Shown here piece by piece: positions 16,628 to 27,847 of a stretch of DNA of 64,000 nt (its first letter is position 1; each line of letters opens with the position of its first letter). Source of the stretch: JAMXLO01 sp963696645. Its GTDB lineage: Bacteria > Pseudomonadota > Alphaproteobacteria > Acetobacterales > Acetobacteraceae. The DNA is taken from the NCBI GenBank assembly GCA_963696645.1, contig CAVOKY010000005.1, positions 1,302,001 through 1,366,000 on the forward strand. Direction: 5' to 3'. The notes under the pieces are model-generated. The model saw only the letters and a program-made list of their open reading frames with translations. It was not told the origin of the DNA and made no database searches. The position numbers were made by a program, and so were the translations under genes.

Positions 16628-18471
16628 ATGCGCCTCACGGCGGCAGTGCTGATGCTGGGGGCTGTCGCCGGTGCCGGTTCGGTTGCGATGGCGCAGGCGC
16701 CGGCGTTGCCGCCAAACCCGGTGCCGCAGGGTTCGCCGATACCGCGCGTGCTGCCGCCGGCGCCGCCATCGGTCGGTCCGGGCACCGTCATTCCGCCGCC
16801 GCCGGCGCCCGGCGGCGAGGTGCCGAACCGGCCGGTGCGTGTCACCGAGTGTCGCGGTCGAGGGCGTCACCGCCTATCCGCAGCCAGACATCGCGCAACT
16901 CACGGCGGGTCTGGTCGGTCCGGCGGTGCCGCTGCCGCAGATCGACGCGGCGCGCCAGGCGATCCTGCAGCGCTACCGCGCGGACGGCTACGTGCTCACC
17001 ACGGTTTCGGCCAACCTCGACGCCAACGGCCGGCTGCGCTTCGTCGTCACCGAGGGCCGCATCGCCAGCGTCAAGCTGGACGGCGATATCGGCCCGGCCG
17101 GCACGCAGGTGCTGCGCTTCCTCAACCGGCTCACCGAGAAGCAGCCGATCGATTCCGTCACGCTGGAGCGTTACCTGCTGCTGGCGCAGGACGTGCCGGG
17201 CGTGACCCTGCGTGCCGTGCTGGAACCCTCGACCGACCAGCCGGGCGCGCTCAACCTGATCGCGCAGGTCAGCCGCCAGAGCGGTGTCCGGCCTCGCCAG
17301 CGATCGACAACCGGGCGTTCAACGCAAACCGGGCCGATCGAGGTGCTCGGCCTGCTCGACTTCAACAGCTTCACCGAATTCGGCGAGAAGACCGAAGTCT
17401 CCTACTACCACACCTTCCCCAACAGCCAGAACTTCGGCCAGGTTTCCGCCGAGGCGTTCATCGGCGCGTCCGGCCTGAAGGTGCGCATCTATGGCGGCGC
17501 TGGGCCGACCAATCCCGACCGGCGGCCCTGGGGCAGATGGCTACAACGGCGTCACCAACGTGTTTGGCAGCCAATGTGAGCTATCCGGTGATCCGGTCGC
17601 GCCAGCAGACGCTGAACGTCTATGGCGCGCTTCGACGGGCTGGATTCCACGATCACCACCACCACTACCGGCGTGCGTGCCACCGCAAGCTTCGACTCGC
17701 TGCGCGTGCTGCGCCTCGGCGAGGATTACGCGCTGTCGGACCTGTGGCTGGGCGCCGACGCTCCGGCCATCAACGCGCTGTCGGTCCGGCTGTCGCAAGG
17801 GCATGAAGCATCCTGGGCGCGCACCACCAATGGCGATGCGCGCGACGTCACCGCGGCAGGGCGAGCAGACCGGCTTCACCAAGGTCAACTTCGAAGCCAG
17901 CCGGACGCAGACCCTGTTCTCGCCGTGGGCCGGCTGCCAGCGTGGCGCTGATGGGCCTGCTGGCCGGGCAGTGGACCAATGATCATCCTGCCGCCGGCGG
18001 AACAATTCTATCTCGGCGGCGCGCAGTTCACCCGCGGCTACTATGCCGGCCAGGTCGCAGGCGACAAGGCGCTGGCGGCAACCGTCGAACTGCAGCTCAA
18101 CACTGGCTTCGAGACTGACCTTGTTCGGCATGTCGGCGAACATCTCGAACGCAGTTCTACGTGTTCTACGACTGGGGCGAGACCTGGCAGAACCTCAGTC
18201 GACCGACCATGCCGCCATGATCAATTCGGCCGGCGGCGGCGTGCGGATGCAGGTGACGCGCTACGTCGAGGTCGATTTCGAGGGTCTGGCGCGCTTCAAC
18301 CGATTCCCCAACGGTGGCAACACCCCCGGCAGCGGCGTTTCGCCGCTGAACGGCGGCGCATTCTACTGGCGGGTACTGACGCGATTTCTGAGCAACACGA
18401 CGGACGTCGGGGCGATGTCCGTGGACGGGGGAATGGATGATGGCGAGGCGGTCGGCACACCAACGAAGTGA
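16628..18471 (+). CDS. tpsB: Two-partner secretion outer-membrane transporter (TpsB/ShlB/FhaC family), frame-disrupted
   Basis: TpsB proteins are POTRA-containing 16-strand barrels that export their TpsA partner. ATG at 16628 gives a clear signal peptide (RLTAAVLMLGAVAG, cleavage after AMA-QA) and then a proline-rich linker. The POTRA region follows in a shifted frame (VEGVTAYPQPDIAQLT, FVVTEGRIASVKLDG). Barrel segments appear as NSFTEFGEKTEVSYYHTF, QQTLNVYGA, PPAEQFYLGGAQFTRGYYAG (the conserved signature), and finally GGAFYWRVLTRF. Some ten single-base shifts lie between 16850 and 18200. The stop overlaps the tpsA start (GTGA). The gene is either unevenly sequenced or recently inactivated. 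Confidence 0.82.
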
Positions 18472-21400
18472 GGCTGCTCGGCGTCGTCCGCCGCAAGCGC
18501 TCCGCGCTGCTGATGAGCACGGCGCTGCAGGCGACGGTTGCGCTGGTGCTGGCGCTGCCGGCCATGGCGCAGCCGGCGCCGAATGCGCGGCCGACCGGTG
18601 GCGCGGTGGTGGCGGGGTCCGCCGCGATCAGCCAGACCGCCAGCAACACCGCGATCAACCAGTCCAGCCAGCGCGCCGCGATGAACTGGCAGAGCTTCAA
18701 CGTCGGCAGCCAGCAGAGCGTCACGTTCAACCAGCCCAGCGCCAGTGCGATGACGCTGAACCGCGTCACCGGGCCGGATCCCTCGCAGATCGCCGGACGG
18801 ATCGACGCCAACGGCCAGATCGTGCTGGTGAACCAGTCGGGCGTGATCTTCTACAAGGGCGCGCAGGTCAACGCGAACGGCCTGATGGTCACCGCCGCCG
18901 GCATCAGCAACCGGAACTTCATGGCCGGGGCCATGACGTTCGACCAGCCGGGCAACCCGAACGCGAGGGTCGGTGAACCAGGGCAGCATCACCGTCAGGC
19001 AGGCGGGGCTGGCGGCGCTGGTGGCGCCGCAGGTGGCCAATTCCGGGGTGATCACCGCGAAGCTGGGCCATGTCGTGCTGGCCGGGGCGAAGACGGCGAC
19101 GCTCGATCTGTATGGCGACGGCCTGCTGTCGCTCGACGTGAGCAACCAGGTGACGCAGGCGCCGGCGGGTGCGACGGCGCTGGTGACCAACACCGGGGTG
19201 ATCGTCGCCGATGGCGGCACGGTGCAACTGACCGCGCGGGCGGCGGACGGGATCGTGCAGACCCTGGTGCAGGCGGGAGGCAGGATCCGCGCCGCAACAG
19301 CGTTGGCGCGCAGACCGGCACGGTCGCGCTGAATGGCGTCGGCGGCTCGATCGTGGTCGAGGGTCAGCTTGCCGCGCCGGGCAACGCGCCGGGCACGACG
19401 GGCGGCAACATCGAGGTTGTCGCTGACGGCAACGTGACGCTGGCGTCGACGGCGAGGATCAACGCGTCCGGCAAGGCGGGCGGCGGCACGGTGGCGATCG
19501 GCACGACACTGGCGCGGGCGAAGGGCGGGCCTGGCGTCACGCCGACGGTCGTAGCGGCCAACGCGGTGATCCAGGCGGGGGCGAAGATCAGCGCGAATGC
19601 CACGGCCAAGGGCGACGGCGGGCGGGTGACCGTGCTGTCGACGCAGTCCACCAACATGGCGGGCACGATCAGCGCCAAAGGTGGCTCGCAGGGCGGCAAC
19701 GGCGGGTTCGTCGAGGTGTCGGGCGATAATGGCCTGACGATTTCCGGTTCAATCGATCTCTCGGCCCCGCTTGGGCAGGTCGGTACGGTTCTGCTCGATC
19801 CTGGCGACCTTTACATTTCCGATAATATGCCCACCACACCACCGATCACATCGACGGTCACACCGCCGACCGGGTTCCTTGTTGTTACACCTACGTTAAC
19901 CGCAAGTACACCCGATACGACAACGCCCGCCTGGGTCTCGCCTGCGACCCTCGTCGGCTTCAATGCCAATATCGACCTCGCCGCTACAAACAATATCTTC
20001 GTCATGGCCAGCACTCCAACTGGCACGAACAACAGGCTGAACCTCAGCACCAACACACTCGCGCTGACGGCCGGACAGAGCCTGAACATCGACAGAGGCT
20101 TCACGATTTCGGCTGCGAGCATCACATTGACTGCCACAGCGGGGCAGGTCGTGCTCGGTGCCAACAAGGGAACGGCGGCGGGAACCAATACCAGTGGCGC
20201 TTTGGCTGCTGCCACCAGTCTGCAAGCACCATCGATCAAGATGGCCACTGGCACCGGCATTGTACTTGGCGACGGCGTACTCGGCACTGTGGGGACGCCT
20301 GTCGCTACAGTAACCATGAATGCGACGGGTGGCGGCGTAAGTCAGACCGCTGCTGGGGCGATCAACGCCACGACATTGCAAACCACTACTGGTGTCAGTG
20401 GCAACGTTACGCTGATTGGCAGCGGCAATGCGATCGCCAATGTCACAGGCATTGCTGCCGCAGGGGGCACATCCACCGGCGGCGACACCGTCTTGATCAC
20501 CAATACCGGCAGCCTGACGCTGACCGGCACATATGCCGGCAACAACCTGTTCTTCGAAAATGCGAAGTCCGGCGGAAGTCTTCAGATCGGCACGAATACC
20601 ATTGGCGCGACGCTGACTGCTGCGGCCAGTGGCCGCATCTCGCTGGTTTCGGATATTGTTACGGAAGGGACAGCGGCCAGCACGATAGTGGCGACGGGCG
20701 GTACGGTGGAGATCGGCCCGTTCACCACGGCCACTCCGGTGCCGGTGAGTTTGAACGGCACCCCGTCGGCGGGAACGCTGACCGTGGACCCGACGCTGAT
20801 CGCCGATATCGTCACCGGCACTGGCACATTGCTGGTAGGCGGGTACACCAACGTGCCGACGGGCGCGACGGCGCCGGCGGCCACGGCAGCCAGTCTCAGC
20901 GTCGATGGCGGTCTGACGCTCAATGTCGGCAAGACCGGCGATACGCTGGCACTGCTTGCCAACGGACAAGTGGGCCAGACCGGCACGCTTGGCGTTGGCG
21001 TCGGTGGCACGCTGATCGGCAATGCCGGCACGGTGTCGCTGACCAATGGTGGCAATGCAATCGGTACACTGGGCGCGTTCAGCACCACTGCGGGATTTGC
21101 GCTGGTGGATAATACGCCTCTGACCGTGTCCGGACCGGTGAAGGACACCGGGGCGGCGAGCACGCTGGCGCTGACCACCAAGACCGGCGGCATCACGCTG
21201 GCGGGGACGGTGAGCGCCATCAACATCGTGGATCTGGTCTCGGCCGGCGCGATCAACCAGACGAGCGGCACGCTGATCGCCGGGGTGCTGACCGGCAGCG
21301 CGGCGACGTCCGCCAGCTTGGCCCAGCCGACCAACCTGGTTGGCACGTTGGACGCGTTCACCACCGCGGCGGGATTTGCGCTCACCGACAACCAGCCGCT

Positions 21401-24400
21401 GTTGGTGACCGGACCGGTGAAGGACACCGGGGCGGCGAGCACGCTGGCGCTGACCACCAAGACCGGTGACATCACGCTGGCCGGTACGGTGAGCGCCATC
21501 AACATCGTGGATCTGATTTCGGCCGGCGCAATCAGCCAGACGAGCGGCACGCTGATGGCCGGGACGCTGACCGGGAGCGCGGTTGGCGATATCTCGCTGC
21601 TCGGCAACTCGAACAGCATTGTCACCAGCACAGGCATCAGCGCGACCGGCGGCGATGTGAACCTGGTCGACAATGCGCCGACGCTAACGCTGGCCGGCAC
21701 CTACGCCGGCAACGATCTCTTCTTCGAGTTGGCACACGCGAACGGCACGCTGGCGATCGGCACGAATGCCATTGGCGCGGCCCTGACTGCCGCGGCCAGT
21801 GGCCGCATCTCGCTGGTGTCGGATACGATCACGGAAGGGACCGCGGCCAGCACGATAGCGGCGACGGGCGGTACGGTGGAGATCGGCCCGTTCACCACGG
21901 CCACTCCGGTGCCGATGAGCCTGAATGGCACTCCGTCAGCCGGAACGCTGACCGTGGACCCGACGCTGATCGCCGATATCGTCACCGGCACTGGCACATT
22001 GCTGGTAGGCGGGTACACCAACGTGCCGACGGGCGCGACGGCGCCGGCGGCCACGGCAGCCAGTCTCAGCGTCGATGGCGGTCTGACGCTCAATGTCGGC
22101 AAGACCGGCGATACGCTGGCACTGCTTGCCAACGGACAAGTGGGCCAGACCGGCACGCTTGGCGTTGGCGTCGGTGGCACGCTGATCGGCAATGCCGGCA
22201 CGGTGTCGCTGACCAATGGTGGCAATGCAATCGGTACACTGGGCGCGTTCAGCACCACTGCGGGATTTGCGCTGGTGGATAATACGCCTCTGACCGTGTC
22301 CGGACCGGTGAAGGACACCGGGGCGGCGAGCACGCTGGCGCTGACCACCAAGACCGGCGGCATCACGCTGGCGGGGACGGTGAGCGCCATCAACATCGTG
22401 GATCTGGTCTCGGCCGGCGCGATCAACCAGACGAGCGGCACGCTGATCGCCGGGGTGCTGACCGGCAGCGCGGCGACGTCCGCCAGCTTGGCCCAGCCGA
22501 CCAACCTGGTTGGCACGTTGGACGCGTTCACCACCGCGGCGGGATTTGCGCTCACCGACAACCAGCCGCTGTTGGTGACCGGACCGGTGAAGGACACCGG
22601 GGCGGCGAGCACGCTGGCGCTGACCACCAAGACCGGTGACATCACGCTGGCCGGTACGGTGAGCGCCATCAACATCGTGGATCTGATTTCGGCCGGCGCA
22701 ATCAGCCAGACGAGCGGCACGCTGATGGCCGGGACGCTGACCGGGAGCGCAGCGATCTCCGCTGGCCTGACACAGGTGTCAAACCTGGTCGGCACGCTGG
22801 ACGCATTCAACACCACTGCGGGATTTGCGCTCACGGACAACCAGCCGCTGTTGGTGACCGGACCGGTGAAGGACACCGGAGCGGCGAGCACGCTGGCGCT
22901 GACCACCAAGACCGGTGACCTCACCCTGGCCGGGACGGTGAGTGCGATCAACATCGTGGACCTGATCTCGGCCGGCGCAATCAATCAGACGAGCGGCACG
23001 CTGATCGCCAGGACGTTGAAGGGCAGCGCGGCGACGTCCGCCGGCCTGACACAGCCAACGAACCTGGTTGGCACGTTGGACGCCTTTACCACCTCGGCGG
23101 GATTTGCGCTCACCGACAACCAGCCGCTGCTGGTGACGGGACCGGTGAAGGACACCGGGGCGGCGAGCACGTTGGCGCTGACCACCAAGACCGGCGGCAT
23201 CACGCTGGCCGGGACGGTGAGCGCCATCAACATCGTGGATCTGATCTCGGCCGGCGCAATCAGCCAGACGAGCGGCACGCTGCTGGCCGGGACGCTGACC
23301 GGCAGCGCGGCGACGTCCGCCAGTCTGACCCAGCCGGCCAACCTGGTTGGCACGCTGGACGCATTCAACACCACTGCGGGATTTGCGCTCACCGACAATC
23401 AGCCGCTGTTGGTGACCGGTCCGGTGAAGGACACCGGGGCGGCGAGCACGCTGGCGCTGACCACCAAGATCGGTGACCTCACCCTGGCCGGGACGGTGAG
23501 TGCGATCAACATCGTGGACCTGATCTCGGCCGGCGCAATCAGCCAGACGAGCGGCACGCTCATCGCCGGGACGCTGACGGGCAGCGCGGCGACGTCCGCC
23601 GGCCTGACACAGCCGACCAACCTGGTCGGCACGTTGGACGCCTTTACCACCTCGGCGGGATTTGCGCTCACCGACAACCAGCCGCTGCTGGTGACCGGAC
23701 CGGTGAAGGACACCGGGACGGCGAGCACGCTGGCGCTGACCACCAACACCGGCGACATCACGCTGGCCGGGACGGTGAGCGCCATCAACATCATGGATCT
23801 GATCTCGGCCGGCGCGATCAGCCAGACGACCGGCACGCTGCTGGCCGGGACGCTGACCGGCAGCGCGGCGACGTCCGGCAGCCTGACCCAGCCAACCAAC
23901 CTGGTTGGTACCTTGGACGCCTTCACTACGTCGGCGGGATTCGCGCTCACCGACGATCAGTCTCTGTTGGTGAACGGGCCAGTGGTCGACACCGGGGCGT
24001 CGAGCACGCTGGCGCTGACCACCAAGATCGGTGACCTCACCCTGGCCGGGACGGTGAGCGCCATCAACATCGTGGATCTGATCTCGGCCGGCGCAATCGG
24101 CCAGACGAGCGGCACGCTGATCGCCGACACGCTGACCGGCAGCGCGAGCGCCACCGCGAACCTGCTCGGCGCGACTGCCTCGGCCAACCAGATCGCCAAT
24201 CTCGGCAATTTCACCGCGTCCGGGTTCACGCTGGATGATGGCGCCAGCCTTTCCGTGGTCGGCACGCTGTCTGGCGGGCCCGGTGCGACGGTGCTCGACA
24301 GTGCTACGCTGACAGTCGCAGCCGGCGGAACCGTGACAGCAAATGCGATCGGCCTGACGGCCGCCAATATTGCGATCCCCGGTTTGGTCAGCGATGGCGG

Positions 24401-27400
24401 CGCCGGCACCACGAGTCTTATCGCCAACGCGGGCACCATCGATGAGACCGGCACGCTGATCGCCGGAACTCTCTCCGGCAGTGCGGCGGCGGCCGCTACC
24501 CTTACCGGCACGACCACGACGATCAATCGGGTGGCAAGAATCGCCAATTTCACCGCGTCCGGCTTCACGCTGGATGACGGCAGCAGCCTCGACGTGACCG
24601 GCGCGCTGGCCGGCGGGCCGCGTGCCACCTTGCTCGACGCCGGCACGCTGACGATCGCCGCCGGTGCCACGGTGAGCGCGGCGGCGATCGGCCTCACCGC
24701 TGGCAACATCGCCATTCAGGGCCTGGTGACAGACGGCGGCACCGGCATCACCGGCCTGGTCGCCAATGTCGGCACGATCGACGAGACCGGCACGCTGGTG
24801 TCCGGCACGTTGTCGGGCAGCGCGGTGGGCGCCGTGAGCCTGACCGGAGCGACACCGGCCACCAATCAGGTCGCCGTCCTGGGCAATTTCACCGCCGCGG
24901 CCTTCACCCTGGATGACGGCAGTCCTCTGGTCGTTGCGGGCACCCTGAGTGCCGCACCCAGCGCGACGATACTCGACAGCGGCAATCTGACCGTGAGCGG
25001 CAGCATTGTCAGCACGCACAGCGTGAGCCTGACGGCCGCCAGTATCGCGATTCCCGGTTATCTGACCGACAGCTTCGGCACCACCACGCTGATCGCCAAT
25101 GCAGGCGCGATCAACGAAACGGGCACACTCGTGGTCGGCACGTTGTCGGGCAGCGCGACCGGCGCCGCGAATTTGTCAGGCGCGACTCCCGGAACAAATT
25201 CCATCGTTCATCTGGCCAGCTTCAGTGCGTCCCCGTTCAGGCTCGATGATGGCATTGTCCTCTCGGTTGTCGGTCCAGTGGTCAGCGGCTCGGCGATCAG
25301 CATCACCGATGAAGGTTTCCTCGCCGGCGTGCCCTCGCTGTCGGTACTCGGCACGATCGCGGCTCCTGCGGTGAGCCTCACTGCCGACAGCATGATGATC
25401 GCGGGTGATGTGACAGACGGCGGGGCTGGAACCGTTGCGCTGATCGCCACATTGGGCACCATCGGCGAAACGGGCACGCTGATTGCCGGAACGCTGACTG
25501 GCAGCTCGACTGCCGGCACCAGCCTGACCGGAGCGACGGCAACCACCAACAAGGTGGCGGTACTCGGCAACTTCCTCGCCCCCGGCTTCACGCTTGACGA
25601 TGGCGCCAGTCTGACGGTGAGCGGAGCGCTGGCCGGCGGACCAAGTGCCACTGTGCTCGACCACGGCACCCTGACGGTCGCCTCGGGCGGCACGGTGTCG
25701 GCAACCGCCGTCAGCCTGACAGCCGGCAACATTGCCATTTCCGGACTGGTCACCGACGGCGGCGCGGGTACCACGAATCTGGTCGCCAACCTTGGCACGA
25801 TCAGCGAACCCGGCACGCTGATCTCCGGCACACTCTCGGGCAGTGCGGCGGCGGCGGCGACCTTCTCGGGTGCCACGTCAACCACCGACCAGGTCGCGGC
25901 GGTGAACGGCTTCACTGCGGCGGGCTTCACGCTCAACGATGGTTCGAGTTCTGACGGTGAGCGGCGTATTGAACGGCGGGCCGAGCGTGACAGTCCTCGA
26001 CAGCGGCAATGTGACGATCGGCTTCGGCGGCACGGTCATTGCCGGCGCTGTCGGACTGATCGCGAACAATCTCGTCATCCTCGGCAAGCTGACCGACGGC
26101 GGTGCGGGCACGGTCAGCCTGACCGCCAATACTGGCGGCATCAGCGAGCCCGGCACACTGATCGCCGGCACGCTGTCCGGCAGTTCGGTCGGCGCCACCA
26201 GCCTGACGGGGGCGAGCGCATCGGCCAACCAGGTTGCGACGCTGGGCAACTTTACCGCGTTCGGCTTCACGCTGAACGATGGCCACGCCCTGGCGGTGAA
26301 CGGCACACTGAACGGTGGCGCAGGCGCGACCGTGGTCGCTACCGGCGCCCTGACGATCGGCGGCACCGTCACCGCGAGCGCCGTCGCCCTCACCGCAGGC
26401 AATATTGGGATTCCCGGCGTCGTGACGGATGGCGGCAGCGGCTCGGTCAGCCTGACCGGGACGGCCGGCTCGATCGTGGAAACCGGCAGCCTGACAGCCG
26501 GCACGCTGACCGGCGGCGCGACCGCCTCGGCGAACCTGACCGGCAGCAACCAGGTTGCCAACCTGGGCAACTTCACCGCGGCCAGCTTCAGCCTGAACGA
26601 CGGTGCGGCACTGACGGTCGGCGGCAACCTCGCGGCGAGCGCGGTTGCGCTTAGCGCCCCCAGCATCGGCATCCCCGGCGCGATATCCGCCGGCAGCAGC
26701 GGAACCGTGGGTCTGACTGCCACGGCGGGAACCATCGGCGAGCCCGGCGCGATTACCGCCGGTACCCTGTTCGGCAGTGCCGCGGGCGCCGCGACGTTCA
26801 GTGGCGCCGACCAGATCGCCACGCTAGGCAACTTCACGGCGAACACCATCAACCTGTCCGACGGCGGCAACCTTGCCATCAACGGCGCGGTCAACGGCGG
26901 ACCGCTCGCCAATCTCACCGTGGCCGGCACGCTGACCATCAACGGCCTGCTGTCCGCCAACCTGGTCAGCTTGACCACGGGTGGCGGCATCATCATTCGG
27001 GGCACGCTGCAGGACGCGAACAGCGTGACCGTCAGCACCGGCGGATCGATCATCGAGACCGGTGTGCTGATCGCCGATCTGCTGAACGGGAACGCCACGG
27101 GCACCGTCTCCCTGACGGGGAATCCAGCCGGGACGAGCAATCAGGTGCTACAGCTTGGCAATTTCACCGCCGGCAGCTTCAGCCTGAACGACAGCACCAG
27201 CCTGCTGATCAGCGGAGTGCTGACCGCGCCGTACATCAACATCAATACGGGGGGCGGCGCGATCACCTTTGCCAACGGCGCGACCATCGTGACCGGCGGT
27301 ACGCCGAGGCCGGTCGGCACCGTCAACACTTACCCAAGCGCGACAACCAGTACCGGTGGGGGCGTTCCTGACCTCCGCCAGCTTCACCCAGCAAGGCAGC

Positions 27401-27847
27401 AGCTTCGACACCGGTATCGGCGGCGGCCCGAACACCGTCAGGGTCGATGTCACCGGGGCGGGCAATATCAGCTTCGACAAGAACGCCGGCCTGTTTGGAC
27501 CGAGTACCTGGTTGATCCTGGGCATCGATACCGGTCAGGCGACCGGAAGCGTGTTCGTGCAGAATCTCGACGTGATCCGCGTTGGCGGATCTGGCAGCAC
27601 CACGCTGACCGGGTCGGTAGGGGGGCTGAGCGGTCCGGAGGCGGCCGGCGCGGCCGGCATTCAGCCGGGACCGAACTCCAATTATCGTTTTAATTCCTGC
27701 CCGATCCATTCGGTGAACTGCGTGCTGCTGCCGACCCAGGGGGTGCCGACGGCAAATCCGCTGAACGACATCAACTTCGGCTCGGTGTTCAATCCTGACG
27801 AACAGGATGACCTGCTGCTGCCGATCGTCTCCGACCAGGACTACTGA
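18468..27847 (+). CDS. tpsA: Giant filamentous-haemagglutinin-type exoprotein (TpsA), few frameshifts
   Basis: This is a secreted adhesin-like protein of about 3,100 residues. The GTG start at 18468 overlaps the tpsB stop. After a signal peptide (VALVLALPAMAQ) comes a TPS secretion domain: NWQSFNVGSQQSVTFNQP, TLNRVTGPDPSQIAG, GQIVLVNQSGVIFYKGAQVN. Later parts are a repetitive beta-helix: about nine 93-residue units (21060-24150), then units with FTLDDGxxL and DGGAGTTxL patterns (24180-26990). Frame shifts occur near 18967, 19287, 25950 and 27358; everything between is open. The end reads PIVSDQDY-stop and overlaps the CHAT gene start. No toxin domain was seen at the C-terminus, so adhesion or biofilm is more likely than contact inhibition. 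Confidence 0.85.
20772..22750. repeat. 809-bp direct duplication inside tpsA
   Basis: The segment 20772-21580 recurs at 21942-22750, offset exactly 1170 bases (390 codons), and the copies look identical by eye over the whole length, including third codon positions. The preceding 100 bases are similar but diverged. The in-frame copy points to recent unequal exchange or slippage lengthening the exoprotein. Confidence 0.85.
21060..24150. repeat. Tandem 279-bp (93-residue) units in tpsA
   Basis: About nine units begin with a GTLxAFxTxAGFALxDN pattern and run through GPVKDTGAASTLALTTK, LAGTVSAINIVDL and AGAIxQTSGTL. Period is 279 bases (for example 22522 against 22801). The nucleotide similarity is high enough for recombination to change the copy number and for short-read assembly to collapse it. 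Confidence 0.8.

Noticed and set aside
20580..24150. Regularly spaced repeats as a possible CRISPR array
   Set aside because: The repeats are 279 bases long, in frame and protein-coding, with no short direct repeats or spacers and no cas genes.
22779..25019. Long minus-strand open frames opposite tpsA, including one of 746 codons
   Set aside because: They mirror the repeat units of tpsA and have Arg/Gly-rich composition typical of antisense frames in high-GC repeats; no family match.
25940..25960. Programmed ribosomal frameshift inside tpsA
   Set aside because: No slippery heptamer or downstream pseudoknot was recognised; scattered breaks in tpsB and tpsA look like sequence errors or decay.
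27300..27847. CdiA-like toxin domain at the end of TpsA with an immunity gene after it
   Set aside because: The end has no VENN-like boundary or toxin motif, and the next gene is a 1,036-residue CHAT protein, not a small immunity protein.
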